A DNA stretch of 11,201 bases from an uncultured Ignavibacteriota bacterium (GCA_903907305.1 CAIVNT010000551.1:1-11201), one strand, 5' to 3'. Numbered from the stretch's first letter, positions 1 to 6,608 are shown. Numbers and translations are program-made. The notes: generated by a model from the letters alone, not told the origin.

Positions 1-2
1 CC

Positions 3-155
3 GCACCGCTGGCACTTGCAGTACTCATCCTTTATCCTCTTGTGTGGCTGATCCTTCTGCCCTTTCGATTGGTTGGGATAGCTGTTGATGGAATTTTTCT
101 ACTCTTCTGGTCTGTCATCACCTTTCCTGCAAGGATCTTTTCTCACAAACGTTGA
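3..155 (+). CDS. C-terminal end of a hydrophobic membrane protein (partial)
   Basis: An open frame runs in from the left edge and ends at TGA 153-155, giving 50 visible codons. The peptide is strongly hydrophobic, with two likely membrane segments (around LAVLILYPLVWLILLPF and GIAVDGIFLLFWSVITF), and ends in a basic tail, ARIFSHKR, typical of a cytoplasmic C-terminus. The hydrophobic pattern and the final basic cluster suggest real coding, but the fragment is too short to assign to a family. It lies on the same strand as the helicase, 183 bp upstream of it. No function is proposed. Confidence 0.6.
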   Translation, partial: APLALAVLILYPLVWLILLPFRLVGIAVDGIFLLFWSVITFPARIFSHKR

Positions 156-240
156 CAAAAAGACTTACGGGCTGAAAACCGCCTCATTTCCTTTGTTATG
201 AAAGATTAATCCCGAGCAACAAGGAATTATCGTTTTTTTT

Positions 241-280
241 GAGCATTTTGTAGTCACATTGATGCTCATAGGAGCATTTT
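241..280 (+). promoter_or_regulatory. Leader with two mutually exclusive hairpins upstream of the helicase
   Basis: A 9-base direct repeat, GAGCATTTT, occurs at 241-249 and 272-280. Between the copies lies ATGCTC (262-267), which is complementary to GAGCAT in both. Pairing with the second copy gives a perfect 6-bp stem with a 4-base loop (262-277) followed by TTTTCT. Pairing with the first copy gives the same stem with a 15-base loop. A run of eight T (233-240) lies just upstream. The layout resembles an attenuator or a weak terminator, but whether it is transcribed with the helicase is unknown. Function is inference only. Confidence 0.35.
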
Positions 281-338
281 CTCCATTCATTTAAGACCGG
301 ACCATCATTTAAATATCCGTTCTGCATTATAAATTTTC

Positions 339-1865
339 ATGCCATTCAAATCGTTACACATTATCGAGCCCATCCTGAAAGCGCTCACAGAAGAGGGATA
401 TTCCAATCCAACACCGATCCAAGCGAAAGCGATCCCTGTAGTCCTAGAGGGAAAGGATCTACTCGGCTGCGCACAGACAGGAACAGGAAAAACAGCGGCA
501 TTCGCCATTCCTATCCTGCAATTACTCAGTGCAAATAAATCTCACGACCATAAGCGGACCATTAAGAGCCTGATCGTTACACCAACACGGGAACTTGCCA
601 TCCAGATCAATGACAGTTTCAAAGCATACGGCCGTCACACAGGTTTGGTCTCGACCGTTATCTTCGGAGGGGTCGGACAGCAACAGCAGACGAACGCTCT
701 TCAGCGCGGTGTGGATATCCTCATCGCAACACCGGGACGATTGCTCGATCTGATGAATCAAAAATATGTATCCCTAAAGGAAGTGAAGATCTTCGTCCTG
801 GATGAAGCAGACCGGATGCTCGACATGGGTTTCATCCATGACGTAAAGAAGATCATTCACGCACTTCCGGAGAAAAGACAATCTCTTTTCTTTTCCGCAA
901 CAATGCCGCCGGATATCATCAAACTCTCCGGCACGATCCTACACAGTCCCGAGAAGGTCTCTGTCACACCTGTTTCCTCCACAGTGGATATTATCAATCA
1001 GCATATGCTGTTTGTGGACAAAGGAAATAAAATTGCTCTGCTGATGCATTTGTTGAAGGATCCAACGATCAAAACTGCACTTGTTTTCACCCGCACCAAA
1101 CACGGCGCGGATAAAGTAGTGAAAGCACTGGTGAAGAATCATGTGAAAGCAGAAGCGATCCATGGAAATAAAGCGCAGAATGCACGTCAACGTGCGCTGG
1201 CAAATTTCAAAGCACAGACAACACGGGTACTTGTTGCAACGGATATCGCTTCACGCGGAATCGATGTGGAAGATATGGAAAATGTTATCAATTTTGAGAT
1301 GCCGAACATTGCAGAAACATACGTCCATCGAATCGGCAGGACCGGCCGTGCGGGAGCATCGGGAACAGCGTATTCATTCTGCGATGCCGAGGAAAAAGAA
1401 TATCTGCGCGACATTGAAAAACTCATCGGCAAAAAGATCCCCATAATGAACGATCATCCGTTCCCGTTGAACGATCACAATCCTGTCAAAACGTCAAAAC
1501 AGCCTGCTCAGAGACAGCATCGTTCTTCACAGTCGAACCGATCGGGACATTCGTCGCCGAGAACTCATGGCTCCAACTCTTCGTCAACGAGAGCACACGG
1601 ATCAACCACTTCGTCCTCAATAACGCATGGTTCCTCATCCTCTTCACCGAGGGCACATGGTTCCTCAACATCTACGTCAAGGACACACGGTTCATCAACA
1701 TCTTCGTCAAGGACACATGGTTCATCCTCTTCTTCTTCCAGAACTCATAGCTCCTCATCATCATCACCAAAGACACACGGTTCGAGCTCAGCGACACCGA
1801 AAGCAGAGAGTTCCACTTCGGCGGCACCGAAAAAGAAGAGCTGGTTCAGCAGATTCAAAAAATAA
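339..1865 (+). CDS. DEAD-box ATP-dependent RNA helicase, RhlE-type
   Basis: A cytoplasmic ATP-dependent RNA helicase that remodels RNA or RNP, with likely roles in ribosome assembly, mRNA decay or cold adaptation. All core motifs are present: Q motif (F3 and TPIQ at 25-28), Walker A AQTGTGKT (45-52), PTREL, TPGR (131-134), DEAD (155-158), SAT (186-188), the second RecA domain with TDIASRGID, and HRIGRTGR (330-337). The core ends near residue 370. The start at 339 leaves the standard RhlE N-terminus just before the Q motif, but no Shine-Dalgarno is visible upstream, where the sequence is AT-rich. Residues 404-490 form a low-complexity tail of decapeptide repeats, and the protein ends with basic, aromatic KKKSWFSRFKK. 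Basic tails in this family usually help bind RNA. The Ser/His repeat is less usual. The family is certain; rhlE is the nearest match but I do not assign the symbol. Confidence 0.96.
   Translation: MPFKSLHIIEPILKALTEEGYSNPTPIQAKAIPVVLEGKDLLGCAQTGTGKTAAFAIPILQLLSANKSHDHKRTIKSLIVTPTRELAIQINDSFKAYGRHTGLVSTVIFGGVGQQQQTNALQRGVDILIATPGRLLDLMNQKYVSLKEVKIFVLDEADRMLDMGFIHDVKKIIHALPEKRQSLFFSATMPPDIIKLSGTILHSPEKVSVTPVSSTVDIINQHMLFVDKGNKIALLMHLLKDPTIKTALVFTRTKHGADKVVKALVKNHVKAEAIHGNKAQNARQRALANFKAQTTRVLVATDIASRGIDVEDMENVINFEMPNIAETYVHRIGRTGRAGASGTAYSFCDAEEKEYLRDIEKLIGKKIPIMNDHPFPLNDHNPVKTSKQPAQRQHRSSQSNRSGHSSPRTHGSNSSSTRAHGSTTSSSITHGSSSSSPRAHGSSTSTSRTHGSSTSSSRTHGSSSSSSRTHSSSSSSPKTHGSSSATPKAESSTSAAPKKKSWFSRFKK
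1569..1808 (+). repeat. Tandem 30-bp repeat coding a Ser/His-rich decapeptide
   Basis: Eight consecutive 30-bp units lie inside the helicase gene and encode decapeptides close to GSSSSSxRTH (residues 411-490). A His ends seven of the eight units, and another His (410) precedes the first. The units at 1659-1688 and 1689-1718 differ at only 3 of 30 bases, which points to recent expansion by slippage or unequal crossing over. Outer units are more diverged. The period is a multiple of three, so copy-number changes keep the frame. Confidence 0.9.
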
Positions 1866-1918
1866 CACGAATTTTCACTGATAGTTCCGAACCGTGACGC
1901 ATCTCAAACGCGCGCACG

Positions 1919-2416
1919 ATGGCGAATGAAACAATTGAATCTTCGCTGAAAAAAGGTCCTCATCATCTCCGTACCAAGTTCACACAAATTTGGCATGGAA
2001 TAACGAGGACATTTTTTTGACCCCACATCCCTGCCGATGAGTCAGTTTGGGTAGGAACCTTCAAACCAATTCTCAACGGTATGTTGATCTTCCATGAATA
2101 CTCCGGGAGCATCAGCGTATTACCTCTTAACGGAACAGCGCTCTTCGGTCACAATATCAGTTCCGGAACTTTCGAATGCAGTTAGATTGATAGTTTTCAC
2201 AACGGCACTTCAATGATGTGTTCACACGGAACTCTTTCCCCAGAGATATTTTCGGTCCTCGCCAGTTATTCTGCTCCGGACAAATCCCTTCTCTATGGAT
2301 GGTGAACAACGATCGAACTGAATGGACCAAATACCGTCACGATTATCATGGACAAAATCACGCCGGCGGGAGAAGAATCCAAAGCTGTTGAAGCGGTCTA
2401 CACCAGAGCACAATAA
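1919..2416 (+). pseudogene. Degraded DUF1579-family gene
   Basis: ATG 1919 and TAA 2414-2416 are in one frame (165 codons), but that frame is broken. Translated through the breaks it gives segments that match the DUF1579 (PF07617) pattern as I remember it: WHGITRTFF, then DESVWVGTFKPILNGMLIFHEYSGS, IDSFHNGTSMM, FSVLASYSAPD and, at the end, ITPAGEESKAVEAVYTR. Defects: the seven-T run at 2012-2018 has one T too many, giving TGA at 2018-2020. A missing base near 2033 (CTG-CC-GAT, where Leu-Ala-Asp is expected) restores the frame. TAG at 2183-2185 sits where the family has Trp, and TGA at 2303-2305 where it has Arg. Each nonsense codon is one transition from the expected codon (TGG, CGA). No Shine-Dalgarno precedes 1919. 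The decay is seen directly; the family name rests on memory of its motifs. Confidence 0.78.
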
Positions 2417-2429
2417 ACATGAAACAAGC

Positions 2430-2458
2430 TTGACTTCGACTACGTCCTTTTTTACATT
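2430..2458 (+). promoter_or_regulatory. Probable sigma70-type promoter of the CBS-domain gene
   Basis: TTGACT (2430-2435) and TACATT (2453-2458) are separated by exactly 17 bases, matching 5 of 6 and 4 of 6 consensus positions. Transcription would begin near 2465, leaving a leader of about 27 nt. It lies just after the degraded gene and drives only the CBS gene. If the organism uses a Bacteroidota-type sigma factor with different boxes, the match could be fortuitous. Confidence 0.5.
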
Positions 2459-2480
2459 AGCCATTAGAACCATCATAAAC

Positions 2481-2486
2481 AGGAGG
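2481..2486 (+). promoter_or_regulatory. Strong ribosome binding site of the CBS gene
   Basis: AGGAGG lies 5 bases before ATG 2492. It fixes the start of the CBS-domain gene and shows that this organism uses classical Shine-Dalgarno initiation, at least at some genes. Confidence 0.85.
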
Positions 2487-2491
2487 ATTCC

Positions 2492-2926
2492 ATGAAGGTC
2501 AAAGACATACTGAACTCCAAAGGTCGAAAGCTTTTTTCTGTGCTTGAAGATGCAACCGTGGAGACCATTGTCACAGAATTGGCGATGAATAAGATCGGTT
2601 TTTTAATCGTGAGGAATGGAGCCAATGCGGTTGCGGGTGTTATCTCTGAACGTGATATCGTTCACCGCTGTATGAGTGCAAAAAAGGATCCATCTGTTGT
2701 TACGGCAAAGGAGATCATGACATCACGCGAGAAACTTGTGACAGCGAATGAGGATCAAGAGATCGATGAAGTGATGACAATGATGACGGAAAAAAAGATC
2801 CGCCATTTGCCGGTCTTCCAAGGGGAAGAACTGACGGGCTTAATCTCGATCGGCGATGTGATCAAGATAATGTTGGACGATAAGAACGAAGAGATCAAAA
2901 CGTTGATGGATTACGTCTCAAAATAA
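2492..2926 (+). CDS. Two-CBS-domain protein
   Basis: A small soluble cytoplasmic protein of 144 residues made only of a Bateman module. CBS1 covers about residues 8-66 (VEDATVET-like start, GFLIVRNG, AGVISERDIV). CBS2 covers about 74-133 (EIMTSREKLVTANED, KIRHLPVFQGEELTGLISIGDVIK). Such stand-alone pairs bind adenine nucleotides or related ligands and act as sensors on partner proteins. The ISERD and ISIGD motifs are the usual ligand-contact positions. It has its own promoter and AGGAGG site, so it is probably a single-gene unit. Its stop is 5 nt from the stop of the convergent cbb3 operon. No partner can be named, and the operon next door is not evidence of a shared role, because the genes lie on opposite strands. 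Confidence 0.93.
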   Translation: MKVKDILNSKGRKLFSVLEDATVETIVTELAMNKIGFLIVRNGANAVAGVISERDIVHRCMSAKKDPSVVTAKEIMTSREKLVTANEDQEIDEVMTMMTEKKIRHLPVFQGEELTGLISIGDVIKIMLDDKNEEIKTLMDYVSK

Positions 2927-2931
2927 AAACA

Positions 2932-3642
2932 TTATTCCTTGCAACAGTCCATCGTTTTTTCGTGTGTAACAGTCTGCGTGACTTTCGGACTGAGCATGGG
3001 AATACCAAGGTTGAGTCCGCGCAGGATCAAAATTAACGCCAGCGCAATACTGAAAACAGGTACCGCTCTGCTGAACAATGAGCGGTACTTTACCGAAATA
3101 AGTTTACCGCTCATTGCCACCAGTACCAACGCCGGTGCAGTTCCAATGCCGAACACTATCATAAACAATGCACTGTGCCAAACATCGGCAACAACAGTCG
3201 CTCCGATCAACGCAGTATAGACAAGTCCGCACGGCAGTAAACCGTTCAGCATCCCCATCAGACCCAATGTTGTGTATCCACGGCGTTTCATCAGCGTAGA
3301 AAATTTCATTTTCACGAATGTATACAAATGCCGAAGCGGTGAGATCGTATCAAGTTTTGACTGCAATCCCAACGGGATGGCAACGGTAATCAAAAGGGAT
3401 ATTCCGACGATAATGGAAAGATTCTGTTGAAAACTCATCAGCATACTTCGTCCTGCGAAGCCAAGCAGAGCGCCCATTCCGCCATACGTAAACGCTTTCC
3501 CGACATTATACATGATCCGCTCAAGAATGAACTTTCCTCGATGTTGAGCATTACTTGGAACGGCCAGTACTAACGGACCGCACATGCCGATGCAATGCAG
3601 ACTACCGAAAAAACCTAATGTAAGAGCGGCGATGAATTCCAT
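2932..3642 (-). CDS. TauE/SafE- or DsbD_2-like membrane protein at the end of the cbb3 operon
   Basis: An integral membrane protein of 236 residues with about six membrane segments. It starts with the characteristic GFFGSLHCIGMCGPL (His16, Cys17, Cys21) and has NGLLPCGLVY near residues 132-141, both hallmarks of the family annotated as sulfite exporter TauE/SafE-like or DsbD_2 (PF13386). Members often end cbb3 operons in Bacteroidota, where a role in copper handling or oxidase maturation is suspected but to my knowledge not settled. The tail, THEKTMDCCKE, carries adjacent cysteines next to a His, a possible metal site. The start is 3 nt after the ccoH stop and has a weak Shine-Dalgarno, suggesting translational coupling. 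A 12-bp inverted repeat lies inside the gene. Sulfite export itself is not supported by context. Confidence 0.85.
   Translation of the reverse strand: MEFIAALTLGFFGSLHCIGMCGPLVLAVPSNAQHRGKFILERIMYNVGKAFTYGGMGALLGFAGRSMLMSFQQNLSIIVGISLLITVAIPLGLQSKLDTISPLRHLYTFVKMKFSTLMKRRGYTTLGLMGMLNGLLPCGLVYTALIGATVVADVWHSALFMIVFGIGTAPALVLVAMSGKLISVKYRSLFSRAVPVFSIALALILILRGLNLGIPMLSPKVTQTVTHEKTMDCCKE
3076..3116. repeat. 12-bp perfect inverted repeat inside a coding region
   Basis: CAATGAGCGGTA (3076-3087) is the exact reverse complement of TACCGCTCATTG (3105-3116), with a 17-base loop. A third copy of part of the arm, TACCGCTC, occurs at 3061-3068, so the central GAGCGGTA can pair to either side. There is no T-run next to either arm on either strand, so it does not look like an intrinsic terminator. 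It sits in the last gene of the minus-strand operon, about 150 bases past the convergent CBS gene. Confidence 0.75.
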
Positions 3643-3645
3643 TGA

Positions 3646-4095
3646 TCAGCGAATGATGATAGGTACTTCTGAATAGAATTGCAGAGTCCCGACATTCCAT
3701 GAGATCTTGGCACGCCAGAGACCGGGAGTAAATTCCGATAACGGGAAGAACTGTGAACGTGTAGAATCTAGAGTGACCGTGCGGACGAAATCCCCTTTGC
3801 TGTTAGACGGTCTGAAGAAATAGATTGTACCGGAATATTTTTCATGATCTGCAATATCCGGATAGCTGATCTTTACGGAGGCATCGAAGAGTTCAATACT
3901 CACAGGTTTTTCCAATGCATTAGTGCTTTTCACCAACTGAATATGATCCTGATATTTCAATTCTTTTTCATAGTAATCTTCCGTCACAAGATCTACCGTA
4001 GTGCTCATAGAGATATAGACCATAATAAACGTGCCGATACCGAAGATGATAAAACTAACGACGATTCCAAACCCCCAATTGAATTTAATTTTCAT
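3646..4095 (-). CDS. ccoH: cbb3 oxidase assembly/stability protein CcoH (FixH)
   Basis: A single-pass membrane protein of 149 residues needed for stable assembly of cbb3 oxidase. The N-terminus MKIKFNWGFGIV leads into one membrane helix (about residues 8-31), followed by the family motif DLVTEDYYEKELKYQDHI and a periplasmic beta-rich domain ending in GLWRAKISWNVG, typical of Bacteroidota FixH. The start at 4095 was chosen because GAGGAG lies about 8 bases upstream and the protein then begins like its family. An in-frame ATG at 4119 would add eight residues, mostly basic (MTRKRRRN). The gene overlaps the end of ccoG by 11 nt and is followed 3 nt later by the TauE/SafE-like gene. Family assignment is firm; the exact start is slightly open. 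Confidence 0.9.
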   Translation of the reverse strand: MKIKFNWGFGIVVSFIIFGIGTFIMVYISMSTTVDLVTEDYYEKELKYQDHIQLVKSTNALEKPVSIELFDASVKISYPDIADHEKYSGTIYFFRPSNSKGDFVRTVTLDSTRSQFFPLSEFTPGLWRAKISWNVGTLQFYSEVPIIIR

Positions 4096-5548
4096 GTTTC
4101 TTCTCCTCTTTCTCGTCATGTTTCTCTTCGTGCTTCTCTTTTTTCTCGACTGGGCCGAGGAATGATGTATTGATTCTTTGCACTTCCTTTCCATCAACGA
4201 AGACAGCAAACTGGAGCGGTGTATTCATCATGGTAATGGAACGTTTATCCAGCAGAACAAACATCTTTGTCAGCATCGCTTCTTGCGGCGGAATGCTCTT
4301 ATTATCTCCGAGAATCCTGATCTCCCCGTTAAGGTTCATCAGTTTCACATCAACATTTTTTTGTTCAAATGTTTTATTGAGCACCTTCATATCGTAAAGA
4401 TTACTCACTTTATCATCCTGTTGTTCCTGATAGAACATACCGGGAGAACGAAGAATGGTCACATCGTATTCCGACCGTGTTGTCAGGAAGAAGGACAGCA
4501 ACGACAAAAGCAACAACTGGACGATGGTATAGCCGATCACTCTCGGAGTAAATATCTTCCGGGTTTGACTCTTAATGCCGTTCAATGAATCATACCGTAT
4601 CAAACCGCGCGGCTTCTTGATCTTATCCATCACATTGTCACAGGCATCGATACAAGCGGTGCAATTAACACATTCCAATTGAGTTCCGTTGCGGATATCA
4701 ATACCGGTCGGACAAACTACTACGCACTCATTACAGTCGATACAATCACCGGCCGTTCGGACTTCGGTCCTTTTGATCTTCTTCCTCGGTTCACCTCGAA
4801 GATTATCGTATGCAATAACAATAGAATTGGTATCGAGCAGAACACCCTGAATCCTACCGTAAGGACAGACGAGAATACACGCCTGTTCGCGGAACCAAAT
4901 AAATATCCAATAGAAAAGTCCAGTAAACAAAATTATGGCCGTGAATCCGGAGACATGTTCCGAAATCGGATCGACAATGATCTTCTGCAGCGCATCGACG
5001 CCAATGATCCATGCCAGCAGCATATTGGCGGTGAGAAACGAAATGATGAAATAGACAATATACTTCGTCCCTTTGCGAAAGAATTTTTCACCGGTCATTG
5101 CCGACTCATTGAGTCTTCGCTGATTATGGTGATCCCCTTCCACCCAATAATCGATCTTACGGAATACCGATTCCATGAACACCGTTTGAGGACAGACCCA
5201 TCCGCAGAAAAGCCGTCCAAAAACAGCTGTAAAAAGAAAAATGAAGACGATCGTCGCAATCATCGACAATCCCAGCAGATAAAAATCATGGGGACCGAAT
5301 GCAAAGCCGAAAAGAATGAATTTTCGTCCGATAATATCGAATAACATGTAGGGATGACCGTTCACCTTGATGAACGGAGTGCCGAAAAGAATCAGCAGAA
5401 GAATTCCACTGAACACATTCCGGGCATTCGTAAATCTTCCCTTCGGTTCTTTCGGGTAAACCCATTTCCGCGCACCGCTTATTTCCACGATCCCCAGAGA
5501 ATCGCGGAATTCTTCACCGAGGGTCCCATTGACCATATCTTCTGCCAT
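4085..5548 (-). CDS. ccoG: cbb3 oxidase maturation ferredoxin-type membrane protein CcoG (FixG/RdxA)
   Basis: A polytopic membrane iron-sulfur protein; in other bacteria CcoG reduces Cu(II) to Cu(I) for delivery to the oxidase CuB site. With the start at 5548 (MAEDMVNG) it has 487 residues. It shows membrane helices near 46-58, 88-110, 164-184 and 205-220, FCGWVCPQT (Cys115, Cys119), ACILVCPYG (Cys224, Cys228), and two 4Fe-4S ligand sets (Cys269/272/275/279 with CPTGID, and Cys293/296/299/303). A further helix near 337-355 precedes a periplasmic Ig-like domain. The frame is open upstream to 5614, but that would overlap ccoP, and family members begin near MAED. The Shine-Dalgarno is weak, 13 nt after the ccoP stop. 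The last 20 residues are almost only Lys, Glu and His, an unusual tail that overlaps the start of ccoH. Confidence 0.95.
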   Translation of the reverse strand: MAEDMVNGTLGEEFRDSLGIVEISGARKWVYPKEPKGRFTNARNVFSGILLLILFGTPFIKVNGHPYMLFDIIGRKFILFGFAFGPHDFYLLGLSMIATIVFIFLFTAVFGRLFCGWVCPQTVFMESVFRKIDYWVEGDHHNQRRLNESAMTGEKFFRKGTKYIVYFIISFLTANMLLAWIIGVDALQKIIVDPISEHVSGFTAIILFTGLFYWIFIWFREQACILVCPYGRIQGVLLDTNSIVIAYDNLRGEPRKKIKRTEVRTAGDCIDCNECVVVCPTGIDIRNGTQLECVNCTACIDACDNVMDKIKKPRGLIRYDSLNGIKSQTRKIFTPRVIGYTIVQLLLLSLLSFFLTTRSEYDVTILRSPGMFYQEQQDDKVSNLYDMKVLNKTFEQKNVDVKLMNLNGEIRILGDNKSIPPQEAMLTKMFVLLDKRSITMMNTPLQFAVFVDGKEVQRINTSFLGPVEKKEKHEEKHDEKEEKKHEN

Positions 5549-5561
5549 TATCGTATCACAC

Positions 5562-6410
5562 TCACATCGCTTTTTGCTTGACAGTGTCCTGTGCAACGAC
5601 AACAGGTTCAACATACTTCTGTCCTTCGGGCGATTTGCCTCCGGGAGGATTTGTTCCTTGAAGCGAAAGGACGTAACTGCCGATATTCTGGATCTGCTTT
5701 TGAGAGAAGACCAATTCCCAACTGATCATTCCTTTCGTTGGCACACCTTTTTTGATCGTATTATAGACATTCTTGATACCGCCGCCATGGATCCAATATT
5801 CATCGGTCAAATTCGGTCCCACCAAACCTCCGGCTTGCGGTCCGTGGCATGTGAAACAGAATTTGTGGAAGATCTCGTCCCCTTCTTTTAAGGATTCAGC
5901 ATCTTTCAACGCAATTAGAGCATTCTCATTGATCGTTCCGCCAGATGCGAGCATAATCTTCTTTTGCAGATTTGCCGTAACGATCTCTTCCATATATTCA
6001 TCGGCGGAAAGCTTCGAGATCCCCGCAACGTGATAATCGATCATATAGATGAATGCGAACACGATTGTTCCTGCGAACAGGTAATTGAACCAAGGCGGGA
6101 TACGGTTATCGAGTTCTTTGATATCATCATACACGTGTCCGACATCGGCAGCAACTTCGCTCGGCGGAGGGATGACATAGTGCTTAATCTTAAAATATAA
6201 TTCCGCGATCGGATCGACATTGGCATTCATAACACCGATGATATACATCAGCGTTGCGATCACGAAAATCATGAATGATACAGTGAAGATCAATGCAAGT
6301 TCTGCCGCCGGATCTTTTACCGGAGCTGCGGGAAGCACCTGAGCGGCAAGCGGAATGACACCGGCAATCAACAAGAATAATAAACGAGTGATCATGTTCA
6401 TCTTTTTCAT
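5562..6410 (-). CDS. ccoP: cbb3 oxidase subunit III, single-haem cytochrome c CcoP
   Basis: A membrane-anchored cytochrome c that passes electrons to CcoO within the cbb3 oxidase. The 282 residues contain a signal-like first helix (7-24), a second helix (38-60), a third (107-127, after the conserved DNRIPPWFNYLF), and one cytochrome c domain with haem-binding CFTCH (Cys185, Cys188, His189) and a likely axial Met228 in KGMISW. Proteobacterial CcoP has two haem motifs; here only one is present, as is usual in Bacteroidota-type oxidases. The tail past residue 255 is Pro/Gly/Val-rich and probably disordered. The ATG overlaps the ccoQ stop as ATGA, so the two are translationally coupled. An AGGAAAAC site lies upstream. 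Confidence 0.95.
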   Translation of the reverse strand: MKKMNMITRLLFLLIAGVIPLAAQVLPAAPVKDPAAELALIFTVSFMIFVIATLMYIIGVMNANVDPIAELYFKIKHYVIPPPSEVAADVGHVYDDIKELDNRIPPWFNYLFAGTIVFAFIYMIDYHVAGISKLSADEYMEEIVTANLQKKIMLASGGTINENALIALKDAESLKEGDEIFHKFCFTCHGPQAGGLVGPNLTDEYWIHGGGIKNVYNTIKKGVPTKGMISWELVFSQKQIQNIGSYVLSLQGTNPPGGKSPEGQKYVEPVVVAQDTVKQKAM

Positions 6411-6601
6411 AATGTTGTTTTCCTATCCTCAACAGACTCCGTTGAATCGTTGAGAGGCATTTCGCCCATATAGTTCAGAAATTTTTTATCTAATTTGAAT
6501 ACCCACACTGTCACCACAATAAAGAATGGAATGAAAATGAACAGTGAAAAGAGCGGATAGACAGAGACTCCATCAATTGAGCTGAGATAATTTGATAACA
6601 T
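6407..6601 (-). CDS. ccoQ: Small cbb3 oxidase subunit CcoQ
   Basis: A 64-residue single-helix membrane protein in the ccoQ position between ccoNO and ccoP. The helix spans about residues 15-37 (YPLFSLFIFIPFFIVVTVWVF) and is followed by a charged cytoplasmic tail (KLDKKFLNYMGEMPLND). CcoQ stabilises the assembled oxidase. The family is poorly conserved, so position and topology carry most of the weight. It starts 7 nt after the ccoNO stop, with GAGAAG upstream, and its TGA overlaps the ccoP ATG by 4 nt. Confidence 0.85.
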   Translation of the reverse strand: MLSNYLSSIDGVSVYPLFSLFIFIPFFIVVTVWVFKLDKKFLNYMGEMPLNDSTESVEDRKTTL

Positions 6602-6608
6602 AGTCTTC

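Noticed and set aside
156..200. Possible terminator after the first partial gene (CGG...CCG followed by T-rich sequence)
   Set aside because: The stem is only 3 bp and there is no continuous T-run directly after it.
326..338. TATAAA just before the helicase start as a promoter -10 box
   Set aside because: It lies 5 bases before the ATG, would need a leaderless mRNA starting inside the start codon, and no convincing -35 box is spaced correctly.
1539..1808. Regular 30-bp repeats that could suggest a CRISPR array
   Set aside because: Units are contiguous with no spacers, vary mainly at synonymous or conservative positions, and stay in frame within the helicase gene.
1627..1881. Alternative-frame ORF of 84 codons over the helicase tail
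   Set aside because: It stays open only because the in-frame 30-bp repeat lacks stops in that frame as well; its His/Leu/Arg composition is a by-product of the repeat.
1919..2416. Stop-codon recoding (UGA/UAG as amino acids) instead of a pseudogene
   Set aside because: Two different stop codons replace two different residues and there are also two indels; genuine genes here end in TAA and TGA normally, so decay is simpler.
2222..2476. Minus-strand ORF of 84 codons in the gap before the CBS gene
   Set aside because: It is antisense to the relic gene, whose plus-strand translation shows clear family motifs, and it also runs over the probable CBS promoter.
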